Shown: positions 53,575 to 62,069, counted from the first letter of the stretch. The stretch: 64,000 bases of DNA from Blastococcus sp. VKM Ac-2987 (GCF_026967805.1 NZ_JAPVBG010000001.1:759143-823142), one strand, 5' to 3'. A program made the numbers and translations. Notes: a model not told the origin generated them from the sequence alone.

Positions 53575-55161
53575 GTGACCCACCGCGCCCCGACCGCCCC
53601 CGCAGCACCTGCTGGCGAGCCCTACGAACGGCGCTGGCTGGCGCTCGGCGTCATCGCGATGACCGTCCTGCTGGTCATCCTCGACGCGACGATCGTCAAC
53701 ATCGCCCTGCCGGCCGTCACCGTCGACCTCGGCATCAGCGCCGCCAGCCAGCAGTGGATCGTCACCGCCTACACCCTCACCTTCGGCGGCTTCCTGCTGC
53801 TCGGCGGCCGGATCGCCGACTTCTGGGGCCGCAAGCGCACCTACCTCGTCGGTGCGGCCGGGTTCGCCGTCGCCTCCGCCCTGGGCGGGTTCGCGCAGAA
53901 CGAGGCGATGCTCTTCGGCGCCCGCGCGCTGCAGGGTGTCTTCGGAGCCCTGCTGGCGCCGGCCTCGCTCGCGCTGATCACCGTGCTGTTCACCGACCCC
54001 AAGGAGCGCGCCAAGGCGTTCGGCGTCTACGGCGGCATCGCCGGCGGTGGCGCGGCGATCGGCCTGCTGCTGGGCGGTGTGCTCACCGAGTACGCCGACT
54101 GGCGCTGGTGCTTCTGGGTGAACCTCCCGGTCGCGCTGCTGGCCATCGTGCTGGCCGTCCCGATCGTCCCGGAGAGCAGGGCCCCGGGCGACACCAGCTA
54201 CGACATCCCCGGCGCGGTGCTGGTCACCCTCGGCCTCGGCTCGATCGTCTACGGCTTCACCCGCGTGGCCGAGGCCTCCCAGACCAACGCGGCGGAGGCC
54301 GCGGCGGCGAACGCCCGGGCCGCGGCGCAGGGCGCCCCCACCCTCGTGACGCCCGACAGCGGCTGGACCGACGGACTCGCGTGGGTGTTCATCGTCGCCG
54401 GGCTCGTCCTGGTGGCGCTGTTCGTCGTCCTGGAGCTGCGCACCCGCAACCCGCTGCTGCCCATGCGGATCGTGCTGGACCGCAACCGGGGCGGGGCCTA
54501 CCTGACGTCCACCCTGGTGGGCGCCGGGCTCATCGGGGCGTTCTTCTTCCTGAGCCTGTACTTCCAGCAGGTGCTGGGCTACGAGCCCGTGGTGGCAGGG
54601 CTCGCCTCCCTGCCCACCACCCTCGGCGTCTTCATCTCGGCGGGCGCCTCCAGTGCCCTGCTGCCGAGGGTCGGCCCGAAGCCGCTGATGGTCCTCGGTG
54701 GCCTGCTGGCCGCCGCGGGCCTGTTCACGCTGTCGTTCGTCGGGCTGGACACCGGGTTCTGGCAGCTGCCGTTCCCCGGCCAGCTGCTGCTGGGCCTCGG
54801 CCTCGGCTTCACGTTCGTGCCGCTGTCCAACCTGGCGCTGGTCGGCGCCGGGCAGCACGACGCCGGCGCGGCCAGCGCGATGCTCAACGCCACGCAGCAG
54901 GTGGGCGCCTCCATCGGCACCGCCGTCCTGGCCTCGCTCTCGGTGGCAGCGATCAGCGCCTACACCGCCGACGCGCTCGCCTCGGGGGCCGACCCGCGGG
55001 ACCCGGCGGTCGGGCTCGCCGCCCAGGTCGAGGGGTACACCACCGCGTTCACGTGGGCGGCCGCGCTGCTCGTCGTCGGCGCACTGGTGTCCGCCTTCGT
55101 CATCAAGGCGACCAGGGAGGACCTGCCGGCCGACGGCGACGCCGTCGTCCACGTCGGGTAG
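53575..55161 (+). CDS. DHA2-family drug:proton antiporter (EmrB/QacA type)
   Basis: A 528-residue, 14-helix MFS exporter. LDATIVNIALPAV in helix 1, GGRIADFWGRKRTYLVG at the helix 2-3 loop and RALQGVFGALLAPASLALI in helix 4 are the family motifs; GGAAIGLLLGGVLTEYADWRW is motif C. It would extrude hydrophobic compounds with protons. GAGGA lies just upstream of the GTG start. A long Ala/Asn-rich segment around 235-265 replaces the usual helix 7 linker. Confidence 0.92.
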   Translation: MTHRAPTAPAAPAGEPYERRWLALGVIAMTVLLVILDATIVNIALPAVTVDLGISAASQQWIVTAYTLTFGGFLLLGGRIADFWGRKRTYLVGAAGFAVASALGGFAQNEAMLFGARALQGVFGALLAPASLALITVLFTDPKERAKAFGVYGGIAGGGAAIGLLLGGVLTEYADWRWCFWVNLPVALLAIVLAVPIVPESRAPGDTSYDIPGAVLVTLGLGSIVYGFTRVAEASQTNAAEAAAANARAAAQGAPTLVTPDSGWTDGLAWVFIVAGLVLVALFVVLELRTRNPLLPMRIVLDRNRGGAYLTSTLVGAGLIGAFFFLSLYFQQVLGYEPVVAGLASLPTTLGVFISAGASSALLPRVGPKPLMVLGGLLAAAGLFTLSFVGLDTGFWQLPFPGQLLLGLGLGFTFVPLSNLALVGAGQHDAGAASAMLNATQQVGASIGTAVLASLSVAAISAYTADALASGADPRDPAVGLAAQVEGYTTAFTWAAALLVVGALVSAFVIKATREDLPADGDAVVHVG

Positions 55162-55164
55162 CGC

Positions 55165-55207
55165 CGTCGTCCCCGGCCGGGCCGGACCGGTCCCGTCGGG
55201 GACGACG
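55165..55207. terminator. Bidirectional hairpin between transporter and ctaG
   Basis: An 11-bp perfect stem (CGTCGTCCCCG and its complement) encloses a 21-nt loop that itself contains the palindrome GGACCGGTCC. It lies between two convergent genes. Confidence 0.6.
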
Positions 55208-55244
55208 CCACGGCTCCCCGCCGCGTCCGGTCACCCGGAGCGGG

Positions 55245-56204
55245 TCAGCGCTGCTGCTGGGCCATCGCCCGGAGCCGCGCGTTGTAGGCCTCGAGCTCCA
55301 CGCCCCCGTCGCGGTCCGCGGCGCGGTCGATGGTGCGGGCCTGCCGGTCGTCGGACCGCGCCCAGGAGAAGAAGACGACGGCGAGGACGAGCACGGTGGG
55401 CAGCTCGCCGAAGGCCCAGACGATGCCGCCGGCCACGCCCTGGTCCCGGAGCGGGTCGATGCCCCAACCGGCCGGCGGGTCGGCGAAGGTGTCGACCACC
55501 AGCGACCCGGCCATCATGATCGCGACGCCGAAGAAGGCGTGGAAGGGCACCGGCAGGAAGAGCTCCAGCATCCGGCCGGGATGGCTCATCGTCCGCGGCC
55601 ACGGGTCCTGCGCGACGATCGGGCCGAAGAAGAGCAGCCCGGTGACGACGAAGTGGGCGAGCATGAACTGGTGCCCCGCCGGGTTCGACATCAGCGCGTC
55701 GAACAGCGGCGTGAAGTAGACGCCGTAGAGGCTGGCGATGAACAGCGGCACGGTGAACAGCGGGGACGCCAGGAACCGCGCGACGCGGCTGTGCAGCGCA
55801 TCCAGCAGCAGCGCCCGGGGCGCGCCGGCCGCACCGCGGCCCCGCGGCAGGGTGCGCAGCGCGAGGGTCACCGGAGCGGCGAGGAGCAGCAGCAGCGGCG
55901 TGATCAGCGACAGCACCATGTGCTGCGTCATGTGCACGCTGAACACCACCATGCTGTAGCCGTTGAACCAGGTGCCGGTGACCGCGAAGAGCGACACGGT
56001 GCCGCCGGTCCAGGCCGCCGTGCGCCACCACGGCCACGCCACCCCCGAACGGCGCAGCCGGACGACCGCGGCGAGGTAGCCGACCAGGCCGACGATGCTG
56101 AGGACGGCGAGGACCGACCAGCCGTCCAGGTGCGGCAGGAACATCCGCCCCCAGGTCGGCGGCTCCTCGGGGACCCACATGCCCGAGTGGTGCCCGTGCT
56201 CCAC
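55245..56204 (-). CDS. Cytochrome c oxidase assembly protein, CtaG-like
   Basis: Membrane protein of 319 residues in the caa3_CtaG family, linked to copper delivery to cytochrome oxidase. VHMTQHMVLSLITPLLLL, HQFMLAHFVVTGLLFFGP and PFHAFFGVAIMMAG carry conserved Met/His pairs, consistent with copper handling. About seven helices. GTG start with GGAGGGG seven bases upstream. The N-terminus (MEHGHHSGMWVPEE) is itself His-rich. Confidence 0.9.
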   Translation of the reverse strand: MEHGHHSGMWVPEEPPTWGRMFLPHLDGWSVLAVLSIVGLVGYLAAVVRLRRSGVAWPWWRTAAWTGGTVSLFAVTGTWFNGYSMVVFSVHMTQHMVLSLITPLLLLLAAPVTLALRTLPRGRGAAGAPRALLLDALHSRVARFLASPLFTVPLFIASLYGVYFTPLFDALMSNPAGHQFMLAHFVVTGLLFFGPIVAQDPWPRTMSHPGRMLELFLPVPFHAFFGVAIMMAGSLVVDTFADPPAGWGIDPLRDQGVAGGIVWAFGELPTVLVLAVVFFSWARSDDRQARTIDRAADRDGGVELEAYNARLRAMAQQQR

Positions 56205-56286
56205 CGCGATCCCCTCCTGCCGCCCGGTCGTGCGGCTCCACTGTCCCACCTGCGCGGACCGCCCGGCCCGGGAGGAGGGCGACCTC

Positions 56287-57204
56287 TCAGTCGTGGACCG
56301 GCGCCTCGTGGGTCGCGTGCGTCCCGGCCTCCAGCTGGAAGGTGCAGTGCGCCATGTCGAAGTGGTCCCCGAGGCACACGCAGAGCGCGTCGAGCACCCG
56401 GCCGCCGTGGCCGGCGGCCAGCGCCTCGTCGGTGACGACGACGTGGGCGGACAGCACGGGCAGGCCGGAGGTGATCGTCCAGGCGTGCAGGTCGTGCACG
56501 CCCACGACACCGTCGACGGCGAGGATGTGCGCCCGCACCTCGTCCAGGTCCACGCCCCGGGGCGCGGCCTCCAGCAGGACGTCCAGGGCGTCCCGCAGCA
56601 GGTGCCAGGCTCGCGGCAGGACCAGGCAGCCGATGACCAGGGAGGCGACGGTGTCGGCGGGGGTCCAGCCGGTGGCGGCTATGACCACGGCGGCGACGAT
56701 GACCGCGACCGACCCGAGCGCGTCGGCCAGCACCTCGAGGTAGGCCCCACGCATGTTCAGGGACTCGCCGCGGCCGCGGTGCAGCACCGCGAGGCCGATG
56801 AGGTTCACCGCCAGCCCGACCACCGCGATCCCGAGCATCAGGCCCGAGCCCACCTCCGGCGGGTTCCCGATCCGCCGGACCGCCTCGACGAGCACGTAAC
56901 CGGCCACGCCGAGCAGGAGGATCCCGTTGACGACCGCCGCGAGGATCTCGGCGCGCTGCCAGCCGAAGGTCCGCCGGCCGCGGGCCGGCCGCTGCGCGAG
57001 CGTGACCGCCCCGAGCGCCAGCGCGATGCCGGCCGCGTCGGTGGCCATGTGCCCCGCGTCGGCGAGCAGGGCGAGGGATCCCGAGAGCACCGCTCCGACC
57101 ACCTCGGCGACGAGCACCCCGACGGTGAGCACCAGGACGACGCCGAGCCGGCGGCGCTGCGGCCCGGCGGCCGTTCCCGCACCGTGCGCGTGGCCGTGCC
57201 CCAT
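56287..57204 (-). CDS. Cation diffusion facilitator (zinc/cobalt exporter)
   Basis: Exports divalent metal in exchange for protons; 305 residues. A His-rich start (MGHGHAHGAG), six helices, LLADAGHMATDAAG with its HxxxD site in helix 2, and YLEVLADALGSVAV in helix 5, where the usual His of HxxxD is Glu. The C-terminal cytosolic domain (VGVHDLHAWTITSGLPVLSAHVVV) senses metal. ATG 57204. It precedes the CtaG gene in the same direction, so copper or zinc homeostasis may link them. Confidence 0.9.
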   Translation of the reverse strand: MGHGHAHGAGTAAGPQRRRLGVVLVLTVGVLVAEVVGAVLSGSLALLADAGHMATDAAGIALALGAVTLAQRPARGRRTFGWQRAEILAAVVNGILLLGVAGYVLVEAVRRIGNPPEVGSGLMLGIAVVGLAVNLIGLAVLHRGRGESLNMRGAYLEVLADALGSVAVIVAAVVIAATGWTPADTVASLVIGCLVLPRAWHLLRDALDVLLEAAPRGVDLDEVRAHILAVDGVVGVHDLHAWTITSGLPVLSAHVVVTDEALAAGHGGRVLDALCVCLGDHFDMAHCTFQLEAGTHATHEAPVHD

Positions 57205-57259
57205 GGACCCGCTCTCCCCTGCCCCTCTCCGGACGGACACCGGGGAGTCTCCCCCATGC

Positions 57260-57300
57260 ACGACGCCCCCCGCCGGACCGGTCCGGTGGGGGGGCGTCGT
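57260..57300 (-). terminator. Strong hairpin after the M23 peptidase gene
   Basis: The two sides of 57260-57300 pair over about 19 positions with one mismatch and one extra G; the centre is the perfect palindrome CCGGACCGGTCCGG. It lies 18 bp past the M23 stop. No T-run. Confidence 0.7.
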
Positions 57301-57317
57301 CGCGGTGGTGCCGCCGA

Positions 57318-58802
57318 TCAGATGTCGACGCCGCGCTCCCGCAGCCACGGGAGCGGGTCGATCCGCTGCCCGTCGATGCCGCCGACGTGCACCTCGAAGT
57401 GCAGGTGCGGGCCGGTCGACTGACCGCGGTTGCCCAGCAGGGCGATGGTGTCGCCGGCGCGGACGACCTGGCCCGGCTCGACCAGGATCTCGTCCATGTG
57501 GCCGTAGACGGTGACGTCGCCGTTGTCGTGCTGGATGTACACGACCAGGCCGTAGCCGCTGGCCGCGCCCGCCTCGAGCACGACGCCGTCCATCGCCGCG
57601 TACTCCGGCGTGCGCATGGGGGCGGCGAGGTCGATGCCGGCGTGCAGGGTGCCCCACCGGGCGCCGAAGCCGCTGGTGAGCCGGGCCCCGGCGACGGGGA
57701 GGACCGCCTTGGGCCGGGCCGCCTCGGCGGCGACGCGCGCGGCCTCCTCGGCGGCGAGGCGGTCGGCCTCCGCCTGGGCGTCCGCGGCGGCGGTCCGCTC
57801 GGCGTCGCGCACGTTGCGGCTGACCACCATCTCGCGCAGCCGCGAGGTGTCCTCCTCGTCGACACCCTCGGGCGCGGCGGTCGCCTCAATGCCGAGCTGC
57901 TCGGCCACGCTGATCGAGTGGCTGACCGTGCGGGTCTCCACGGCGAGCGGCTCGCTCACCGAGGCGCCGCTCACGCCGAGCGCGCCGACCAGGACGGCGG
58001 CGAGGTAGAGCGCGGAGCGCCGGCGTTCCGTCGGCAGGCGGCGGGCCAGCAGCCCGCGGCGGCCACCGGCCACGGCGACGGCACCGGCCGGGGCGGCGTC
58101 GACCAGGGGCTCGACGACCACGACCGCCGGGGCCGGCGCGGCCGGGACGCCCTTCACCACGACGACGGCCTCGGGCCCGGCGGACGGCGCCTCGACCAGC
58201 GCGGTCACGTCGGTGACCGGGGCCAGGGCGGCCAGGTCGACGGCGGACCGCTTGTACGGCGTCGGCCGGCGCCGCGCGGCGGCCGCATCGGCGGCGACCT
58301 TGGCGGCGATCGCCCGCACGACGGCGGCGCGTGCGGTGGGGAGCGCGGCGGCGGCCGGCGTCGCGGCGCTGGGCCGGCCTCCGGAGCGGGCCCGCGGCGG
58401 GCGCGCCGCGGTGGCGGGCTTCCCGGCGGCGGTGCGGGCGGCGGTGGCCGCCCTGCGGGTCGCGGCCCGGGCCGTGGCGGCCTTCGCGGTCGCCGCCTTG
58501 GCGGTCGCGGCGGTCGCGGTGACGGCCTTCGTGCCCGCGGCCTTCGCCGTGGCCGTGCGGGTGGCCCTGGCGCGGGCCACCGGGGCGCCGTCGGCGCGTG
58601 CCGGGGCAGGACGGGTGGTCGGGTCGGTGGCCCGGCGGACCCCGGCCGACTGCGCCTTCCCCTGGCGCTGCGGCGGGACCGTGGACGCGGCCTTCCCCTC
58701 GACGTCCCCCTGGGTGGAGCGGGACGGGGCGGGTGCCGTGGTGGCCGTCCGGGCCGGCACCGCACCCCCCTCGAGGAGGCGGTCGTGGTGGAGCGAACTC
58801 AT
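57318..58802 (-). CDS. M23-family murein endopeptidase with repetitive N-terminus
   Basis: Cell-wall hydrolase of 494 residues. The C-terminal LytM domain has TLHAGIDLAAP (metal His/Asp, about 385) and GPHLHFEV (about 465), so it should be active. A membrane helix (about 264-280) separates it from a long cytosolic part: residues about 78-130 are an Ala/Thr/Lys-rich repeat (ATAKAATAKAATARAAT). A short coiled-coil-like stretch (RTAAADAQAEADRLAAEEAARVAAEA, cut to AEADRLAAEEAARVAAEA) precedes the domain. ATG 58802. A 277-bp leader region with hairpin potential lies upstream. Confidence 0.88.
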   Translation of the reverse strand: MSSLHHDRLLEGGAVPARTATTAPAPSRSTQGDVEGKAASTVPPQRQGKAQSAGVRRATDPTTRPAPARADGAPVARARATRTATAKAAGTKAVTATAATAKAATAKAATARAATRRAATAARTAAGKPATAARPPRARSGGRPSAATPAAAALPTARAAVVRAIAAKVAADAAAARRRPTPYKRSAVDLAALAPVTDVTALVEAPSAGPEAVVVVKGVPAAPAPAVVVVEPLVDAAPAGAVAVAGGRRGLLARRLPTERRRSALYLAAVLVGALGVSGASVSEPLAVETRTVSHSISVAEQLGIEATAAPEGVDEEDTSRLREMVVSRNVRDAERTAAADAQAEADRLAAEEAARVAAEAARPKAVLPVAGARLTSGFGARWGTLHAGIDLAAPMRTPEYAAMDGVVLEAGAASGYGLVVYIQHDNGDVTVYGHMDEILVEPGQVVRAGDTIALLGNRGQSTGPHLHFEVHVGGIDGQRIDPLPWLRERGVDI

Positions 58803-59079
58803 GCACCTGACTTCCGTCGGCGGACATTGCGGAGCGGCTCCCGGGGAGAGGAGCGGGGCCCATGTAAACACGCCGTGATGGATTCGTGATCTGACGGGAG
58901 GGGTATCTACCTGCAGTTATGTGAACCGGGTCACCGAGCTGCACCGCTGTGGTTCGCCTGAGCGTAAGCACGGCTTGACGCAACGTGACGAACACGCCGT
59001 GGATGGTTGAGAGTGACGCGATCCGGCTCACGAAGAGGCAGAAGCCCCTTAACAACGGCCCGATCGAGGGAGATCCCGC
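58803..59079. promoter_or_regulatory. Divergent upstream region of the M23 and dehydrogenase genes
   Basis: This 277-bp gap is the longest in the window and less GC-rich than average. It must contain both promoters. TTGACG (58975-58980, plus strand) is a possible -35 for the dehydrogenase side. On the minus strand, CCCGTCAG (58893-58900) and GGCGAACC (58952-58959) recall loops of the c-di-AMP (ydaO) riboswitch, which controls cell-wall hydrolases in actinobacteria; the match is weak. Confidence 0.4.
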
Positions 59080-60261
59080 ATGCGCGCAGTGACCTGGCAC
59101 GGACGAGGAGACGTCCGGGTGGACACCGTCCCGGACCCGACCATCCAGGACCAGACGGACGTCATCGTCGAGATCACCTCGAGCGGCATCTGCGGGTCCG
59201 ACCTCCACCTCATCGAGGTGCTGGCGCCCTTCATGACCGTCGGCGACGTCATGGGCCACGAGCCGATGGGCATCGTGCGCGAGGTCGGCCGCGACGTCAC
59301 GGCCGTCAAGCCCGGCGACCGCGTCGTCGTCCCGTTCAACGTCTCCTGCAACACCTGCTGGATGTGCGCCCAGGGGCTGCAGTCGCAGTGCGAGACCACC
59401 CAGAACCGCGAGCAGGGCATGGGTGCCTCGCTGTTCGGCTACACCAAGCTCTACGGTCAGGTGCCCGGTGGCCAGGCCGAGTACCTCCGGGTGCCGTTCG
59501 GCAACACGCTGCCGATCAAGGTGCCCGACGCCCCGCTCGACGACCGGTTCGTCTACCTCTCGGACGTGCTGCCCACCGCGTGGCAGGCGGTCCAGTACGC
59601 GGGGATCCCGGAGGGCGGCAGCGTGCTGGTGCTGGGCCTCGGCCCGATCGGCGACATGGCCACCCGCATCGCCAAGCACCTGGGCGCCGGCCAGGTCATC
59701 GCCTCCGACGTCGTCCCCGAGCGGCTGGCCCGCGCCCGGCGCAACGGCGTCACCGTCATCGACTCGACCGACCAGGCCGAGGTCGTCGCGCGGGTGCGCG
59801 ACCTCACCGACGGACGAGGAACCGACGCGGTGATCGACGCCGTCGGCATGGAGGCGCACGGCTCCCCGCTGGCCTCCATCGCCCAGAAGGCGACGGCCGT
59901 GGTGCCCGACGCGATCATGGAGCGGGTCATGACGGTCGTCGGCATCGACCGGCTGGCCGCGCTGAACACCGCCATCGAGGCGGTCCGCCGCGGCGGCACC
60001 ATCTCGCTCTCCGGTGTGTACGGCGGTGCCACCGACCCGCTGCCCCTGATGCGCATGTTCGACAAGCAGATCCAGCTGCGCATGGGCCAGGCCAACGTCT
60101 GGCGCTGGGTGCCCGACATCCTGCCGCTGCTGCTGGAGGGCGACCCGCTGGGCGTCGACGAGTTCGCCACCCACCGGGTGTCGCTGGAGCAGGCGCCCGA
60201 GGCCTACGCCAACTTCCGCGAGAAGAAGGACGGCGCCGTCAAGGTGCTGATCCAGCCGTGA
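59080..60261 (+). CDS. Zinc-dependent alcohol/formaldehyde dehydrogenase family protein
   Basis: A 393-residue medium-chain dehydrogenase. Cys38 in SGICGSD and His60/Glu61 in GHEPMG bind the catalytic zinc; Cys90, Cys93, Cys96 and Cys104 (SCNTCWMCAQGLQSQC) form the structural zinc site. VLVLGLGPIGDMATRIA is the NAD-binding Rossmann loop. It groups with glutathione-independent formaldehyde dehydrogenase-like enzymes. A strong hairpin follows its stop. Confidence 0.94.
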   Translation: MRAVTWHGRGDVRVDTVPDPTIQDQTDVIVEITSSGICGSDLHLIEVLAPFMTVGDVMGHEPMGIVREVGRDVTAVKPGDRVVVPFNVSCNTCWMCAQGLQSQCETTQNREQGMGASLFGYTKLYGQVPGGQAEYLRVPFGNTLPIKVPDAPLDDRFVYLSDVLPTAWQAVQYAGIPEGGSVLVLGLGPIGDMATRIAKHLGAGQVIASDVVPERLARARRNGVTVIDSTDQAEVVARVRDLTDGRGTDAVIDAVGMEAHGSPLASIAQKATAVVPDAIMERVMTVVGIDRLAALNTAIEAVRRGGTISLSGVYGGATDPLPLMRMFDKQIQLRMGQANVWRWVPDILPLLLEGDPLGVDEFATHRVSLEQAPEAYANFREKKDGAVKVLIQP

Positions 60262-60266
60262 TGCCG

Positions 60267-60303
60267 GGCCGGGCCGGGAGGACGCGTCCTTCCCGGCCCG
60301 GCC
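60267..60303 (+). terminator. Terminator hairpin after the dehydrogenase gene
   Basis: A perfect 13-bp stem (GGCCGGGCCGGGA and its complement) with a loop that contains the palindrome GGACGCGTCC. It starts five bases after the stop codon. Confidence 0.7.
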
Positions 60304-60338
60304 GCGCATGTCCGCCCGGCAGCGGGTAGGGCACTGCC

Positions 60339-61241
60339 ATGACGCTCCCCACCGCCGAGAGTTCCGGCACCTACCGCCTCGGCGACCGCGAGGTCCACCG
60401 CCTGGGCTACGGCGCCATGCAGCTGGCCGGCCCGCACGTCATGGGACCACCGGCCGACCGGGACGCCGCCGTCGCCGTGCTCCGCCGCGCGGTGGAGCTC
60501 GGCGTCGACCACGTCGACACCAGCGACTACTACGGCCCCACGGTCGTCAACGAGCTGATCCGCGAGGCGCTGCACCCCTATCCCGAGGGCCTCGTCATCG
60601 TCACCAAGGTCGGTGCCCGCCGGGACGCCGACGGCGGCTGGCCCGAGGCCCTGGACGCCGCCGACCTGCGCCGCGCCGTCCAGGAGAACATCGACCACCT
60701 CGGCGTCGAGGCCCTCGACGTGGTCAACCTGCGGATGCCCGGGTTCGCCGAGCCGGTGCAGCGCTCCCTGGCCGAGCCGTTCGAGGCGCTGGCCGCGATG
60801 CAGCAGGAGGGCCTCGTCCGCCACCTCGGCGTCAGCAACGTGACGCCGCAGATGTTCGCCGAGGCCCGGGCCATCGCCCCGGTCGCCTGCGTGCAGAACC
60901 ACTACAACCTGGTGCACCGCGCCGACGACCCGCTCATCGACGCCCTGGCGCGCGAGGGCATCCCCTACACGCCCTTCTTCCCGCTCGGCGGGTTCACCCC
61001 GCTGCAGTCCGCCGCCCTGGAGACGGTCGCCCGCCGCCTGGAGACGACGCCGATGCAGGTGGCGCTGAGCTGGCTGCTGGCCCGCTCCCCGAACCTGCTG
61101 CTGATCCCGGGTACCTCCTCGGTGGCCCACCTCGAGGAGAACGTGCAGGCCGGCGCGCGCGTGCTGGGCCCGGCCGAGCTGGACGAGCTCGACCGGATCG
61201 GCGGCACCGGCGGCACCGGCGGGCCCGTCGTCGACCTCTGA
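60339..61241 (+). CDS. Aldo/keto reductase with His-to-Arg change in the tetrad
   Basis: A 300-residue barrel enzyme related to the one at 26739. Asp60, Tyr65 (DTSDYYG) and Lys90 (VTKVG) are in place, but the expected His is Arg132 in VVNLRMPG. VRHLGVSNV and LLIPGTSSVAHLEEN (NADP binding) are intact. In steroid 5-beta-reductase a substitution at this position changes chemistry from carbonyl to double-bond reduction; a similar shift is possible here, though the residue is different. The C-terminus has a GGTGGTGG stretch. ATG start. Confidence 0.9.
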   Translation: MTLPTAESSGTYRLGDREVHRLGYGAMQLAGPHVMGPPADRDAAVAVLRRAVELGVDHVDTSDYYGPTVVNELIREALHPYPEGLVIVTKVGARRDADGGWPEALDAADLRRAVQENIDHLGVEALDVVNLRMPGFAEPVQRSLAEPFEALAAMQQEGLVRHLGVSNVTPQMFAEARAIAPVACVQNHYNLVHRADDPLIDALAREGIPYTPFFPLGGFTPLQSAALETVARRLETTPMQVALSWLLARSPNLLLIPGTSSVAHLEENVQAGARVLGPAELDELDRIGGTGGTGGPVVDL

Positions 61242-61310
61242 CCCGGCCCGCGCCCACCGCACCCTCCCCGGGATCCGGCGCAGCCCTGCCGACGCGCCGC
61301 GGGCCGGCGG

Positions 61311-61703
61311 TCAGGCCGGACGCAGTTCCGGCGCCGGGCCGAACCCGGCGACCGCCCCGCGCAGCTCGTCCGGCACCTCCCGCCGCGGATCCCCCGAGGG
61401 ACCGCCCCGGGCGAGCCACCGGCGCAGCTGGGCGCCCCGCTCGGCCCCCTCCACCGCCCACAGCCAGACGGCCGGCGACGTGCGGCCGCCGCCACCCGCC
61501 CGGTGGGCGACGCCCGCCAGGGCCCCGAGCGCGCAGGGCCCCAGGCAACCGGTCGTGACGAGCACTCCGCCCGGGGACCCCGCGACGGTCGCGGGGACCT
61601 CGGTGGCGCCGGTGCCGCCGTCGGCCAGCCGGCGCAGCGCCGCGCACCGGTGCCCCTGGCACAGGACGACCAGGGGGCCGCCCGGGTCGCCGTCGGCCGC
61701 CAC
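61311..61703 (-). CDS. Thioredoxin-like 2Fe-2S ferredoxin domain protein
   Basis: A 130-residue protein. VVLCQGHRC near the start and TTGCLGPCALG (about 50-60) provide four cysteines in the order seen in the thioredoxin-like [2Fe-2S] ferredoxin family. The cluster would be bound by these four; the rest is Pro/Arg-rich. GTG start, three bases after the L31 gene's stop (operon). Its role beside a ribosomal protein gene is unclear. Confidence 0.75.
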   Translation of the reverse strand: MAADGDPGGPLVVLCQGHRCAALRRLADGGTGATEVPATVAGSPGGVLVTTGCLGPCALGALAGVAHRAGGGGRTSPAVWLWAVEGAERGAQLRRWLARGGPSGDPRREVPDELRGAVAGFGPAPELRPA

Positions 61704-61706
61704 GGC

Positions 61707-61967
61707 TCAGCCCGCCCGGGCCGGGCGGACGCGCCGGCCGTAGCGCTGCTCGAACCGTTCGACCCCCCCGGCGGTGTCCAGCACCCGCTGGTTGCCGGTC
61801 CAGAACGGGTGCGAGACGGCGGAGATGTCGACGACGACGAGCGGCAGCCGCTCGCCGTCCACCGCGATGCTCCGGTCCGTCGCGATGGTCGACCGGGTGC
61901 GGTAGGTGGCGCCGCCGGCGGCGTCGCGGGAGGGGTGCTCGGCACCTGGGCCCCACCGGCGCGGCAC
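61707..61967 (-). CDS. Ribosomal protein bL31, type B-like, divergent
   Basis: An 86-residue relative of the zinc-free (type B) L31. LVVVDISAVSHPFWTG, RVLDTAGGVERFEQRYGRR and YRTRSTIATDRS match L31B well. The N-terminus is unusual: the common start MKxxIHPxYxPVVFxD is replaced by HPSRDAAGG, as if about seven residues had been lost, and eight extra residues precede it. Type B L31 usually replaces the zinc form when zinc is low. GTG start; alternative starts are not obvious. It may be a paralogue under relaxed constraint. Confidence 0.7.
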   Translation of the reverse strand: MPRRWGPGAEHPSRDAAGGATYRTRSTIATDRSIAVDGERLPLVVVDISAVSHPFWTGNQRVLDTAGGVERFEQRYGRRVRPARAG

Positions 61968-62051
61968 CCGGCCGGCGGCTACCCGGAGGCGGTCATCGAC
62001 CCGGTGTCGGTCCGGCCGATCGACCCACCCTCGGACACCTACGAGGACTGA
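61935..62051 (+). CDS. Possible small protein antisense to the L31 start
   Basis: A 38-codon frame from GTG 61935 with GGGAGGGG directly upstream. Its product ends YPEAVIDPVSVRPIDPPSD (then TYED), a composition rich in Tyr, Asp, Glu and Ile that is unlike typical shadow frames of this genome. It overlaps the first 33 bases of the L31 gene on the opposite strand. No family recognised; could be chance. Confidence 0.35.
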   Translation: MLGTWAPPARHPAGGYPEAVIDPVSVRPIDPPSDTYED

Positions 62052-62069
62052 CGACGCGTACCGGCCGGG

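Noticed and set aside
53440-55152. 570-codon minus-strand frame opposite the DHA2 transporter
   Set aside because: No motif; it mirrors a 14-helix transporter whose motifs are complete.
61243-61307. Inverted repeat CCGGCCCGCG...CGCGGGCCGG as terminator
   Set aside because: The arms match perfectly but are separated by 45 bases; in DNA this GC-rich a 10-bp match at that distance is not convincing.
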